Shown: positions 1 through 9,131 of the stretch, one piece after another
Position numbering within the stretch: position 1 is the first letter of the stretch
Layout: each line of letters starts with the position of its first letter
NCBI RefSeq assembly: GCF_009866765.1
Contig: NZ_CP019431.1
Coordinates: 5,531,001 to 5,595,000, forward strand
Length of the DNA stretch: 64,000 nucleotides
DNA from: Pseudomonas sp. S35
GTDB taxonomy: Bacteria; Pseudomonadota; Gammaproteobacteria; Pseudomonadales; Pseudomonadaceae
Direction: 5' to 3'
Made by a program: the position numbers and the translations under genes
Notes under the pieces: model-generated
The model's database searches: none
What the model was told of the DNA's origin: nothing
Seen by the model: the letters and a program-made list of their open reading frames with translations, nothing else

Positions 1-311
1 CCGCCACAAAAGGTGTCGCCGTAGCTGGCGTCGCCCAGGCCGATCACCGCGCCGGGCAGGCCGCGCCAGGCGGCAGGCAATTGGTCGCGAATCGTCGAAT
101 ACAGCGGTTGCAGGTTATCCGGCAATTCACCCATGCCGGTGGTGGACGTCACGGCCAGGAAGGCCTCGGGGGCAAACGCCTGCACATCCGCCAGGGTCGC
201 GCGTGCGTTGTGCCAGGCTTCAAAACCGGCGGCATTGAGGATGCCGGCGGCGTGGCGAGCGACTTCTTCAGCCGTGCCGTAGACCGAGCCGGAAAGGATG
301 GCGACTTTCAT
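1..311 (-). CDS. Flavodoxin, MioC-like (partial, 3' end missing)
   Basis: This is a small FMN-binding electron carrier of the flavodoxin family. The N-terminal sequence MKVAILSGSVYGTAEEVA carries the phosphate-binding loop for FMN (S-G-S-V-Y-G-T), and the segments TSTTGMGELPDN and GLGDASYGDTFCGG match the later FMN-contact loops. About 104 residues are visible and the gene runs off the left edge. Family members have about 150 residues, so roughly the last third is missing. The start is the CAT at 309-311 on the plus strand. MioC has been linked to biotin synthase activity in E. coli, but nothing here shows a specific partner. It is divergent from the LOV gene. Confidence 0.85.
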   Translation of the reverse strand, partial: MKVAILSGSVYGTAEEVARHAAGILNAAGFEAWHNARATLADVQAFAPEAFLAVTSTTGMGELPDNLQPLYSTIRDQLPAAWRGLPGAVIGLGDASYGDTFCG

Positions 312-439
312 CAATCTGATCCTGTAGCTGAGTGAAAGCGTGGGATATTAACAGCGGTGCAAATATTTCGGGGCACGCCGTGCAACATTCTGAAGTTGCC
401 ATAAACTGCTGATTCCAAAATCAAGCCATGGACCGCTCA

Positions 440-907
440 ATGATTAACGCCAAGCTGATGCAACTAGTCATCAACGCTTCCAACGACGGCATCGTCGTCG
501 CTGAACGCGAAGGCAAGGACAAACCACTGATTTACGTGAACCCGGCGTTCGAACGGCTGAGCGGTTACACCCTGGATGAAATCCTCTATCAGGATTGCCG
601 CTTCCTGCAATCGGGTGACCGCGACCAGCCGGCCCTGATGGCTATTCGGGAGGCCTTGGAGAGTGGCGGCTCATGCCGGGAAACCCTGCGCAATTACCGC
701 AAGGACGGCAGCCACTTCTGGAACGAACTGTCGCTTTCAACGGTATACAACGAGGCCGACAAGCAGACTTATTTTGTCGGCGTCCAAAAAGACGTCACGC
801 TGCAGGTCAAGGCCCAGCAACGTGTCGCGCAGTTGGAGAAGGAACTGGCCCAGGTCAAAGCCGAACTGGCAGCGCTCAAGGCGACAAGCGGACTGAACAA
901 AATTTAG
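440..907 (+). CDS. Short LOV-domain blue-light photoreceptor (PpSB1-LOV type)
   Basis: A 155-residue protein made almost entirely of one LOV (PAS) domain followed by a C-terminal helix rich in Q, E and K that probably forms a coiled coil for dimerisation. The photoactive motif is DCRFLQ with the flavin-binding cysteine at residue 53. That is the position of the reactive cysteine in the P. putida PpSB1-LOV protein, whose start (MINA) this one shares. I therefore chose the ATG at 440; an in-frame ATG at 428 would add four residues. There is no kinase or output domain, so the signal must pass by protein contact. In P. putida such LOV proteins pair with neighbouring LitR/PplR regulators, and one lies 0.7 kb downstream here. 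Confidence 0.9.
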   Translation: MINAKLMQLVINASNDGIVVAEREGKDKPLIYVNPAFERLSGYTLDEILYQDCRFLQSGDRDQPALMAIREALESGGSCRETLRNYRKDGSHFWNELSLSTVYNEADKQTYFVGVQKDVTLQVKAQQRVAQLEKELAQVKAELAALKATSGLNKI

Positions 908-967
908 AAAAAGCGGCCGTAAGAGCGGATAATGGCACTTTAATGCCCTCCCTACTGAGCAAGCACG

Positions 968-1573
968 ATGCAACGCAATGCGCTTCTGACCCAGGATGAG
1001 CTGGATTTCATTCAGAACATGCAGCACAACCCGCAACTGAACCTGCGGGATGCTTCGTCGAGCCTGACCGTCAACGGCGGTGCGCAGATTCGCGACTTGC
1101 TTACCCGCTTGGCCGCCCACGACCACGTCACCATCCAGGCGCAGTTCGACAACCAGCAGCTGACGTTCCCCCTGCACCTGGTGGAGGACGAGTTCAATGC
1201 GGTGCATCTGCGTCTGGGGGTGCCGAGTATTTTCGAAGACGGCCCGGTGATCCGCGCCTGGCGCCTGGCGCTGGAAGCACCGGTGGCCCTGGAGAACATC
1301 AAGGGCTCGGCGGGCGCGCTGTGGGTGCATGAGGTGTCATTCAAGGGCGTGCTGGTGGAGATTCGCGGCCGGATCAAACCACCCAAGACTTTTTCCCTGT
1401 GGTTCAGCCCGTCCGGCTACGAGCGCATCGCGTTGCGCGGCGCATTCGAGCGCGAAACAGCGCGGGGTTTGTTTGCCTATCGCCTGAGCCAAAGCGATGC
1501 CGATGAGATCGAGCGCCTGCGCCAGTTCATCCTGCATCAGCACCGTCTGGTGCACCCGCAGATGCACGCCTGA
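968..1573 (+). CDS. Conserved hypothetical protein, possibly PilZ-like
   Basis: A 201-residue soluble protein with no signal peptide or membrane segment. The N-terminal 60 residues (LLTQDELDFI and following) resemble the YcgR-type segment that precedes some PilZ domains. The C-terminal part has a beta-rich stretch and ends in a D-E-I-E-R-L-R-Q-F-I helix like the end of PilZ domains. The arginine motif that binds cyclic-di-GMP is not clear, so function is open. It lies 60 nt after the LOV gene on the same strand and may be cotranscribed with it. Its stop is 2 nt from the converging end of the litR-like gene. Treat the PilZ assignment as tentative. Confidence 0.6.
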   Translation: MQRNALLTQDELDFIQNMQHNPQLNLRDASSSLTVNGGAQIRDLLTRLAAHDHVTIQAQFDNQQLTFPLHLVEDEFNAVHLRLGVPSIFEDGPVIRAWRLALEAPVALENIKGSAGALWVHEVSFKGVLVEIRGRIKPPKTFSLWFSPSGYERIALRGAFERETARGLFAYRLSQSDADEIERLRQFILHQHRLVHPQMHA

Positions 1574-1575
1574 GA

Positions 1576-2535
1576 TCAGGTATCCAGGCTACCGCTGAGA
1601 AACTGCTGCAAGCGGCGCTGCATCTGCCGCCCTTCGCTGCCCAGGCAGCCGACGGAGGTCCCTGCCAGCGCGGTCTGCGCCAGGTCCGACGCCGCACCGG
1701 CAATAAACAGTGGGCAGTCGAGGGTCAACGCCAGGCGATTGAGGCGTCCGGCCAGCTCAAGGTTGTGGGCGTGGTTGGAGAAGATGATCAGCGCCTGGGA
1801 GTGAGTTTTTTCACACACCAGGGTCAGCTCATCAAACGGCTGGCCCATGCCCAGCACTTTCACGGCCAGGTCATCGCGACTCATCAACAACGCTGCCACC
1901 AGCAGCTCCAGTTTGCGGCATTCGCCGGGCATGGCGCTCAGCAATACCCGAGGCGCAGGCGACACCGTCGCAACGTGCAGTCGCATGAAAGTCTGTACAC
2001 GCAGGAAGGCGTCGAAAAACAGCCATTCGCTGGCCTGGCCGAAGCGGCCCTGGTGGCGCAATAGCTCGTTCCAGAGAGGCATCAGGATGTCCTGAAACGC
2101 CACGTTGAGAGGATAGGTGGCAACAACCTGGCCGTACAGGCTCTCCAACTGGCGATCATCAAAGGCGCTGACGGCGCTCATCAACCGCGCGCGCCACTGC
2201 GGCCACTCGGCCGCTTCACGGGTGTCACGCTCAGCGCGAACCACTTCGGCCTGCTGATCGTCGTGGGCGAGAATCTTGCCGACCTTGCTCACTGCGACGC
2301 CACGCTCGATCCAATCAAGGATGCGATTAACGGTCTCAATATCGGCCTTGGAATAAAGGCGATGCCCACTTTCGGTGCGTGCGGGCTGGATCAGCCCATA
2401 ACGCCGCTCCCAGGCACGCAGGGTAACCGGGTTGACGCCTGTCAGTCTTGATACTTCACGGATTGGAAACAGCTCCGGGGAACCAGTTGAATCCAGAAGC
2501 GAAAGGCTATCAATGGGAGCAGTAATTACGTGCAT
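1576..2535 (-). CDS. MerR-family regulator, class II LitR/PplR (B12 ligands lost)
   Basis: A DNA-binding regulator of about 319 residues. Residues 24-75 form the MerR helix-turn-helix (FPIREVSRLTGVNPVTLRAW and the following wing). The rest has the four-helix plus Rossmann layout of the CarH/LitR cobalamin-binding region. The residues that bind adenosyl-B12 are replaced: where CarH has an E-H pair in the cap helix this protein has E170-W171, and the G-E-x-H motif reads G-E-C-R (204-207). This is the class II pattern of P. putida PplR proteins, which work with short LOV receptors instead of B12. An upstream ATG at 2571 is in frame, but a putative -10 box (2570-2575) overlaps it, so I prefer the ATG at 2535. 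Confidence 0.85.
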   Translation of the reverse strand: MHVITAPIDSLSLLDSTGSPELFPIREVSRLTGVNPVTLRAWERRYGLIQPARTESGHRLYSKADIETVNRILDWIERGVAVSKVGKILAHDDQQAEVVRAERDTREAAEWPQWRARLMSAVSAFDDRQLESLYGQVVATYPLNVAFQDILMPLWNELLRHQGRFGQASEWLFFDAFLRVQTFMRLHVATVSPAPRVLLSAMPGECRKLELLVAALLMSRDDLAVKVLGMGQPFDELTLVCEKTHSQALIIFSNHAHNLELAGRLNRLALTLDCPLFIAGAASDLAQTALAGTSVGCLGSEGRQMQRRLQQFLSGSLDT

Positions 2536-2569
2536 TTGACACCAAAAAACCGGCGGTAGTCGGGCGCTC

Positions 2570-2609
2570 ATTTAACGCTTTTACATCTGTCCTTTTCAAG
2601 GTCTGTACA
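2570..2609 (-). promoter_or_regulatory. Putative promoter and operator of the LitR-like gene
   Basis: Read on the minus strand, TTGAAA (2599-2594) and TTAAAT (2575-2570) make a plausible sigma-70 promoter with an 18-nt spacer. A TGTACA half-site (2609-2604) lies just upstream of the -35 and a TGTAAA half-site (2585-2580) lies inside the spacer, 18 nt apart. LitR/PplR proteins bind TGTACA-like half-sites, and the consensus described for PplR1 has a 12-nt gap. The half-sites fit but the spacing does not, so this is a candidate only. Confidence 0.45.
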
Positions 2610-2749
2610 TTTCTGACCAATGCCGCTGGTGTATTGCGACAAAACAGGAATAATCCTTGCCTGTTTTTTCTACGTTGCTGCAACACCCCGCAGCTTCGTC
2701 TGTGTGCCACCTACCCGGTCCAGCGCACCCGTACATTTGGAGATACACA

Positions 2750-3310
2750 ATGTCTACCTCTCCCGTCACCTTGATGGTTGCGCGCCGCGTGGCCAAAGGG
2801 CGCTACGAAGAACTGATGGCCTGGCTGCGCGAAGGCGAGCAATTGGCCACCGATTTCCCTGGCTACCTGGGTTCTGGCGTACTTGCGCCGCCGCCCAACG
2901 ATGACGAATTCCAGATCATTTTCCGCTTCGCTGATGAGAAGACCCTGCACGCTTGGGAGTTTTCCGCCTCCCGGGGGGCGTGGCTGAGCCGTGGCAGCGA
3001 TCTGTTTGCCGACCCGTCCGAGCATCGCGTGCGTGGCATCGATGGCTGGTTTGGTGCTGCGGGCGCACGCCCACCGCGCTGGAAGCAGGCGGTGGCGATC
3101 TGGCTGGCGTTTTTCCCGGTGTCGCTGCTGTTCAACTTTGTATTGGGCCCACTGCTCAACGGGTTGGACCTGCTGCCTCGGGTACTGGTCAGCACGATGG
3201 CACTCACGCCGCTGATGGTTTACTGGTTCATCCCGCTGTCGACCCACCTGTTGGCGAACTGGCTGCACCCCGCGCCAACACCGCGCAAGGCCACCGAAGC
3301 GGCGGCGTGA
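2750..3310 (+). CDS. Antibiotic biosynthesis monooxygenase-like protein with C-terminal membrane segments
   Basis: 186 residues. The N-terminal 95 residues form an ABM-type ferredoxin-like domain (TLMVARRVAKGRYEELMAW..., then GYLGSGVL). The C-terminal part has two hydrophobic helices (about residues 122-144 and 149-171), so the domain is tethered to the inner membrane with a short charged tail. A GGAG ribosome site at 2739-2742 fits the ATG at 2750; longer in-frame starts have no such site. It is the first gene of a run with folM, folE and folX. Members of this two-part family are common next to such genes, but no substrate is known. The divergent LitR-like gene suggests light control. Confidence 0.8.
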   Translation: MSTSPVTLMVARRVAKGRYEELMAWLREGEQLATDFPGYLGSGVLAPPPNDDEFQIIFRFADEKTLHAWEFSASRGAWLSRGSDLFADPSEHRVRGIDGWFGAAGARPPRWKQAVAIWLAFFPVSLLFNFVLGPLLNGLDLLPRVLVSTMALTPLMVYWFIPLSTHLLANWLHPAPTPRKATEAAA

Positions 3311-3367
3311 GTACAGGGGCGACCCGTCGCTGGTATGATTTGCGCCTGCCAGCGACGCGAGCCTCCC

Positions 3368-4078
3368 ATGACTGCAACGAACGCCCCGATCCTGATCACC
3401 GGCGCCGGCCAACGTGTCGGCCTGCATTGCGCCCAGCGACTGCTGGACGAAGGCCAGCCGGTGATCTTCAGCTACCGCAGCGAACGTCCCGGCGTGCAGG
3501 CCCTGCGCGAACGCGGTGCGATCGGCGTGTTTGCCGACTTTTCCAATGAAGCTGGAATCCTGGCGTTTATCGCTGAACTGAACACCCACACTCAAAGCCT
3601 GCGCGCAATCATCCACAATGCGTCAGCCTGGGTCGCGGAAACACCGGGTGACGAAAGCCGTGCCTTCAGCGACATGTTCAGCGTACACATGCTTGCGCCG
3701 TACCTGATCAACCTGCATTGTTCACCCCTGCTGCAACGCTCAACACCTGCCGACATCGTGCATATCAGCGATGACGTGGTACGCAAGGGCAGCGCCCAGC
3801 ACATCGCCTACTGCGCCACCAAGGCCGGGCTCGACAGCCTTACGCTGTCGTTTGCCGCGCAGTTCGCGCCGCTGATCAAGGTCAACGGCATCGCCCCGGC
3901 GATGGTGATGTTCAACGAAGGCGACGCCGCCGCCTACCGCGCCAAGGTGCTGGCCAAGTCGGCCCTGGGCATAGAGCCAGGCCCGGAAGTGATTTACCAG
4001 AGCGTGCGTTACCTGCTGGACAACCCCTACGTCACCGGTACCACCCTGACCGTCAACGGCGGGCGGCATATCAAGTAA
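3368..4078 (+). CDS. folM: Dihydromonapterin reductase, SDR family
   Basis: A 236-residue short-chain dehydrogenase. The cofactor loop is TGAGQRVG, with the arginine in place of the usual glycine that marks FolM and pteridine reductases and favours NADPH. The catalytic Y-x3-K is present as YCATK, and the C-terminus (TGTTLTVNGGRHIK) is typical. FolM reduces dihydromonapterin to tetrahydromonapterin, the cofactor of phenylalanine hydroxylase in Pseudomonas. The start is the ATG at 3368; the longer reading frame from 3335 lies in a region with no ribosome site. It is 57 nt after the membrane protein gene and 20 nt before folE, so one transcript is likely. Confidence 0.9.
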   Translation: MTATNAPILITGAGQRVGLHCAQRLLDEGQPVIFSYRSERPGVQALRERGAIGVFADFSNEAGILAFIAELNTHTQSLRAIIHNASAWVAETPGDESRAFSDMFSVHMLAPYLINLHCSPLLQRSTPADIVHISDDVVRKGSAQHIAYCATKAGLDSLTLSFAAQFAPLIKVNGIAPAMVMFNEGDAAAYRAKVLAKSALGIEPGPEVIYQSVRYLLDNPYVTGTTLTVNGGRHIK

Positions 4079-4098
4079 GCCGTTTGTGAGGATGTTGT

Positions 4099-4659
4099 AT
4101 GACCTTATCCCTGCCCCAACACTACCGCGAGATCCTCAAAGGCCTGGGTGAAGACCCGGAGCGCGAAGGCTTGCTCGACACCCCCAAGCGCGCTGCCAAG
4201 GCCATGCAGTACCTGTGTCATGGCTACGCGCAGAACCTTGAGGAAATCGTCAACGGTGCGCTGTTCGCATCCGATAATGACGAGATGGTGATCCTCAAGG
4301 ACATCGAACTGTATTCGCTGTGCGAACACCACTTGCTGCCCTTTATCGGCAGGGCCCATGTGGCCTATATTCCGACCGGCAGAGTGCTGGGCCTATCCAA
4401 GCTGGCGCGCATCGTCGACATGTTCGCCCGACGCCTGCAGATCCAGGAAAACCTCACGCGGCAGATCGCCGACGCCATCCAGGACGTGACCCAGGCCGCT
4501 GGCGTGGCAGTGGTGATCGAAGCCAAGCACATGTGCATGATGATGCGCGGCGTGGAAAAACAGAATTCAACCATGAACACCTCCGTGATGCTCGGCGCGT
4601 TCCGCGAGTCGAACACCACGCGCATGGAGTTCCTGCAATTGATTGGACGGAGCAAGTAG
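4099..4659 (+). CDS. folE: GTP cyclohydrolase I
   Basis: Converts GTP to dihydroneopterin triphosphate, the first step of pterin and folate synthesis. The 186 residues match the family length. The zinc site is intact: C75 and H78 in CEHHLLPF, and C146 in [10 protein letters not shown], with H144 nearby. The conserved [10 protein letters not shown] segment is also present. Its place between folM and folX points to monapterin supply rather than folate alone. A folE copy is among the light-induced genes reported for P. putida, which agrees with the LitR/LOV neighbours. A second GTP cyclohydrolase elsewhere in the genome is likely but cannot be seen here. Confidence 0.95.
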   Translation: MTLSLPQHYREILKGLGEDPEREGLLDTPKRAAKAMQYLCHGYAQNLEEIVNGALFASDNDEMVILKDIELYSLCEHHLLPFIGRAHVAYIPTGRVLGLSKLARIVDMFARRLQIQENLTRQIADAIQDVTQAAGVAVVIEAKHMCMMMRGVEKQNSTMNTSVMLGAFRESNTTRMEFLQLIGRSK

Positions 4660-4661
4660 CA

Positions 4662-5033
4662 ATGCCACAACTTCAACCAGGCATGGCGCGCATCCGGGTC
4701 AAGGACCTGTGCCTGCGCACCTTCATCGGCATCAATGAGGACGAGATCCTCAACAAGCAGGATGTGCTGATCAACCTGACCATCCTGTATGCCGCCCAAG
4801 AGGCGGTACGCGACAACGACATCGACCACGCGCTGAACTACCGCACCATCACCAAGGCGATCATCGCCCATGTGGAAGGCAACCGCTTCGCCCTGCTGGA
4901 GCGCCTGACCCAGGAGTTGCTGGACCTGGTGATGAGCAATGAGTCGGTGCTGTATGCCGAAGTCGAAGTAGACAAGCCCCATGCACTGCGCTTTGCCGAA
5001 TCGGTTTCGATCACCCTGGCGGCCAGCCGCTGA
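4662..5033 (+). CDS. folX: Dihydroneopterin triphosphate 2'-epimerase
   Basis: A 123-residue member of the FolB/FolX tunnel-fold family. FolX epimerises dihydroneopterin triphosphate to dihydromonapterin triphosphate, linking FolE to FolM. Family residues seen are [19 protein letters not shown] near the start, the catalytic-type glutamate and tyrosine in [12 protein letters not shown], and the ending [16 protein letters not shown]. The FolX reading rather than FolB rests mainly on the folM-folE neighbours and the [10 protein letters not shown] segment. The ATG at 4662 follows the folE stop by 2 nt, so translation is probably coupled. Confidence 0.9.
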   Translation: MPQLQPGMARIRVKDLCLRTFIGINEDEILNKQDVLINLTILYAAQEAVRDNDIDHALNYRTITKAIIAHVEGNRFALLERLTQELLDLVMSNESVLYAEVEVDKPHALRFAESVSITLAASR

Positions 5034-5049
5034 CCATTAAGTGAACCCT

Positions 5050-5346
5050 ATGAACGACCAACAACGCCTCGAACTCGAAGCCGCCGCCTTTCGCCGGCTG
5101 GTAGCACACCTGGACAGCCGCAAGGATGTGCAGAACATCGACCTGATGAACCTCTCCGGGTTCTGCCGCAACTGCTTGTCGAAGTGGTACAAGGCCGAGG
5201 CCGATGAGCGCCAGATCGAGCTGAGCCTCGATGACGCCCGTGAAGTGGTGTACGGCATGCCGTACGCCGAGTGGAAAGCCCAATACCAGAAAGAAGCCAG
5301 CGCCGACCAACAGGCGGCGTTCGCCAAAGGAAAAACCCATGACTGA
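5050..5346 (+). CDS. DUF1244 family protein
   Basis: A 98-residue acidic helical protein with the DUF1244 signature NLSGFCRNCLSKWY (two cysteines, C-x2-C) followed by EVVYGMPYAEWKAQYQ. The ATG at 5050 is preferred; an in-frame GTG at 5041 would add three residues. The C-x2-C pair may bind metal or be redox active, but no function is established. It follows folX by 16 nt and overlaps the next gene by 8 nt, so it belongs to the same transcript. Its regular place in this operon makes a role in pterin use or light stress possible, which is inference. Confidence 0.85.
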   Translation: MNDQQRLELEAAAFRRLVAHLDSRKDVQNIDLMNLSGFCRNCLSKWYKAEADERQIELSLDDAREVVYGMPYAEWKAQYQKEASADQQAAFAKGKTHD

Positions 5347-5680
5347 TTTGAACACCCTGCGCGCCAGCCTCAACAGCGGCGAACACGTTTTTGCCGATAC
5401 CCTGGCGTTTATTGCCGCCGGTTATGACTACCAGCCGCAAGCCTTCACCAACGGCGCGGTGGAAAACGCGGCCGGGCAAAATGAAGGGTCGTGCAAGACT
5501 TTGGGCTTGGCGGTACTGGAAGGCTTGAGTGATCAGCAAGCGCTGCTGGCGTTTGGTGAGCATTACCGCTCGGTGCTGGCGACGCCTGAGGGCAGCGACC
5601 ACGGCAATATTCGGGCATTGATTGCCAATGGCCTGGCCGGCGTGAAATTCAGCGCGCAGCCCCTGGCCCGCAAATCCTAA
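5339..5680 (+). CDS. HopJ-like protein (type III effector HopPmaJ family)
   Basis: 113 residues matching the HopJ/HopPmaJ family by FADTLAFIAAGYDYQPQAFTNG and the NEGSCKTLGLAVLEGLS block. Despite the name, homologues are widespread in non-pathogens and many lack secretion signals. No type III genes are nearby and the protein is encoded in the monapterin operon, so an intracellular housekeeping role is more likely than secretion. The ATG at 5339 overlaps the end of the DUF1244 gene by 8 nt, showing translational coupling. A REP hairpin that can act as a terminator follows 17 nt after the stop. Confidence 0.85.
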   Translation: MTDLNTLRASLNSGEHVFADTLAFIAAGYDYQPQAFTNGAVENAAGQNEGSCKTLGLAVLEGLSDQQALLAFGEHYRSVLATPEGSDHGNIRALIANGLAGVKFSAQPLARKS

Positions 5681-5697
5681 GTCAGACGCAGATCAAA

Positions 5698-5734
5698 ATG
5701 TGGGAGGGGGCTTGCCCCCTCCCACATTTTTTTG
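5698..5734. repeat. REP palindrome with T-tract (probable terminator of the fol operon)
   Basis: A near-perfect inverted repeat of the TGTGGGAGGGGG-CTTG-CCCCCTCCCACA type, followed by seven T residues on the plus strand. It belongs to the commonest REP group of the P. fluorescens group and sits between two converging genes. The T-tract suggests it also ends transcription of the HopJ-like gene. Confidence 0.85.
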
Positions 5735-5743
5735 TGGCGCTGG

Positions 5744-6715
<972 letters not shown>

Positions 6716-6987
6716 CTATCGACCGCCCGCACTACAAGGCGGCGGGAATAAAAAAGGACCGCGAAGCACTTGGGGAAGGCTTGAACTCGCGGATCCTGAA
6801 AATAATGGGTGCAGCGTATAGAGGGGGGCAAGATTAAGGAAATACGGAATAACAATCCAGCTCATAGGCGGTCTCTATGCTTTGAGCCCGGTTAATCGAC
6901 GCGTTTGTTACTGCTGATGTCGCCGCTTTCGCCTGGGATACAAAGCCGGTAAGGTCGGCGCGTTCGTCATCCTGCTCGGAGTTCTCC

Positions 6988-7752
6988 ATGCCTGCCCCTG
7001 CTCTTTCCGGCCCGCAATACCTGCGTGAAGGCCTCAAACTGGTGTTGAGCCCAGGCTTGCGTCTGTTTGTGTTGCTGCCGCTGGTGATCAATATCGTGCT
7101 GTTCGTCGGCTTGATCTATTTCGCCGGCCATCAATTCAGCCTGTGGGTCGATCACCTGATGCCGACGTTGCCAAGCTGGCTGAGTTTTCTGAATTACCTG
7201 CTGTGGCCATTGTTTGTCGTGTTGGTGGTGCTGATGGTGTTTTTCACCTTCACCATGCTCGCCAATATCATCGCCGCGCCGTTCAATGGCTTTCTCTCGG
7301 AGAAGGTCGAAGTGGTAGTGCGTGGCACCGACGACTTCCCGGCGTTCAGCTGGGGCGAGTTGATCGCGATGGTCCCGCGCACCCTGGCCCGGGAGATGCG
7401 CAAGCTGGGTTACTTCCTGCCGCGGGCGATTGGCCTGTTTATCCTGTCGTTCATCCCGGTGGTGAACCTGATCGCCGCGCCGCTGTGGTTGCTGTTCGGT
7501 GTGTGGATGATGGCGATCCAATACATCGACTACCCGGCGGACAACCACAAGCTGGGCTGGAACGAAATGCTCGCCTGGCTGCGCCAGAAACGCTGGCAAA
7601 GCATGAGCTTTGGCGGGATCGTCTACCTGGTGCTGTTGGTGCCGGTGGTCAACCTGCTGATGATGCCAGCAGCGGTGGCCGGGGCCACGTTGTTCTGGGT
7701 GCGTGAGCAAGGGGCCGAGGCCATGGAAACACCTAAGGTGACCCCGTCATAA
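6988..7752 (+). CDS. cysZ: Sulfate transporter CysZ
   Basis: 254 residues with four to five hydrophobic segments and the family blocks [19 protein letters not shown] near the start and [17 protein letters not shown] in the middle. CysZ brings sulfate across the inner membrane for cysteine synthesis. A GGAG site at 6979-6982 supports the ATG at 6988. The gene is 54 nt upstream of a glycosyltransferase gene on the same strand; they may share a transcript, but no functional link is evident. Confidence 0.9.
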   Translation: MPAPALSGPQYLREGLKLVLSPGLRLFVLLPLVINIVLFVGLIYFAGHQFSLWVDHLMPTLPSWLSFLNYLLWPLFVVLVVLMVFFTFTMLANIIAAPFNGFLSEKVEVVVRGTDDFPAFSWGELIAMVPRTLAREMRKLGYFLPRAIGLFILSFIPVVNLIAAPLWLLFGVWMMAIQYIDYPADNHKLGWNEMLAWLRQKRWQSMSFGGIVYLVLLVPVVNLLMMPAAVAGATLFWVREQGAEAMETPKVTPS

Positions 7753-7806
7753 ATCCATCATCCAGATGACACAATGACGACATGGCCCACGGCGACACTG
7801 TGGGTC

Positions 7807-8985
7807 ATGACGACAGCTTCGCTTCACATCACCCTGATCACTGAAACCTTCCCGCCGGAAATCAACGGGGTGGCCAATACCCTTGGTCGCCTGTGCGACG
7901 GTTTGCGCGCACGCGGCCATCAAGTCGAGCTGGTTCGCCCACGCCAAGGCGCCGACCAGAGCCGTCCCAGTGACGCCGACCTGCTGCTGTGTCGCGGCTG
8001 GCCGTTACCGGGCTATCCAGGCCTGCAATGGGGCCAGTCGTCGATGCACAAGTTACTGCGACGCTGGACGCGGCAACGCCCAGACGTGCTGTACATCGCC
8101 ACTGAGGGGCCGCTGGGGCTGTCGGCATTGCGTGCAGCGCGGCGCCTGGGCATCAGCGTGGTCAGTGGTTTTCACACCAACTTCCAGCAGTATTCGAACC
8201 AGTACGGCTTGAGCCTGCTCAGTCGCGTGGTGACGCATTACCTGCGCTGGTTTCACAACCGCTCGACCCTGACCCTGGTGCCCAGCGCCAGCCAGCGCCT
8301 GGAACTGGAGCGTCGCCATTTCGAGCGCCTGGGGATGTTGTCGCGCGGTGTAGACAGCCAGTTGTTCCACCCAGCCAAACGCGATAACGCGTTGCGTGAA
8401 AGCTGGGCGCTGACTAACGATCAAATCGCCGTGCTGCATGTGGGCCGCCTGGCACAGGAAAAAAACCTGGGGCTGCTCAAGCGCTGCTTCGAAACCTTGC
8501 AAGACACCTACCCACTGCGCCAGATGAAACTGATCATCGTCGGCGACGGCCCGCAACGGGCGACGATGGAAAAGGAACTGCCCGAGGCGATTTTCTGCGG
8601 CACCCTGCGCGGTGAAGAACTGGCGCGGCACTACGCGTCCGGTGACGTGTTCCTGTTCCCCAGCCTGACCGAAACCTTCGGCAACGTGGTGCTGGAAGCA
8701 ATGGCCTCGGGACTGGGTGTGGTGGCTTACGATCAGGCAGCCGCGACCCAGCATATTCGCCATGGCTACAACGGCGTACTGGCGATGCCAGGCGATGAGG
8801 ACGCGTTTTGTGACGCCGCCAACTGGCTGCTGGAGGATGCGGAGAGTTTACGCCGCATGCGCTTGAATGCGCGCCAACATGCAAGCCGCCAGGGTTGGCC
8901 GGCAATTATCGAGCAGTTTGAAATCCAATTACGCAGCGTTTGCGCAGAGCATTTTGTGATGCCAGCAGAGCCTTATACACCTTGA
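7807..8985 (+). CDS. Glycosyltransferase family 4 (GT-B fold)
   Basis: A 392-residue GT-B enzyme. The N-terminal half has the acceptor-side motif ETFPPEINGVANTLGRL and GFHTNFQQYS; the C-terminal half has the nucleotide-sugar part VGRLAQEKNLGLL, IVGDGPQR, and the E-x7-E type motif SLTETFGNVVLEAMASG. This pattern is close to GDP-mannose-dependent alpha-mannosyltransferases and to diglucosyl/sulfoquinovosyl transferases that act on membrane lipids. No other glycan genes adjoin it, so the product is unknown. I use the ATG at 7807; an in-frame ATG at 7774 would add 11 residues. Confidence 0.88.
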   Translation: MTTASLHITLITETFPPEINGVANTLGRLCDGLRARGHQVELVRPRQGADQSRPSDADLLLCRGWPLPGYPGLQWGQSSMHKLLRRWTRQRPDVLYIATEGPLGLSALRAARRLGISVVSGFHTNFQQYSNQYGLSLLSRVVTHYLRWFHNRSTLTLVPSASQRLELERRHFERLGMLSRGVDSQLFHPAKRDNALRESWALTNDQIAVLHVGRLAQEKNLGLLKRCFETLQDTYPLRQMKLIIVGDGPQRATMEKELPEAIFCGTLRGEELARHYASGDVFLFPSLTETFGNVVLEAMASGLGVVAYDQAAATQHIRHGYNGVLAMPGDEDAFCDAANWLLEDAESLRRMRLNARQHASRQGWPAIIEQFEIQLRSVCAEHFVMPAEPYTP

Positions 8986-9131
8986 GTCAACGGCCGTTTG
9001 GTGGCGCCCTTACCATCCTCCACTCAAGCATTACCGGGTATTTAAATGAGGGAACAGCTGGCGGCGAACGACCACTTAAAGGTACCTGCCAGTTGAGGCA
9101 GAACTCTTAAATTAAATGGAGATATTCAAAG

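Noticed and set aside
2580..2609. Perfect PplR1 operator TRTACA-N12-TGTAYA in the litR gap
   Set aside because: No pair with a 12-nt gap was found; the best pair has an 18-nt gap.
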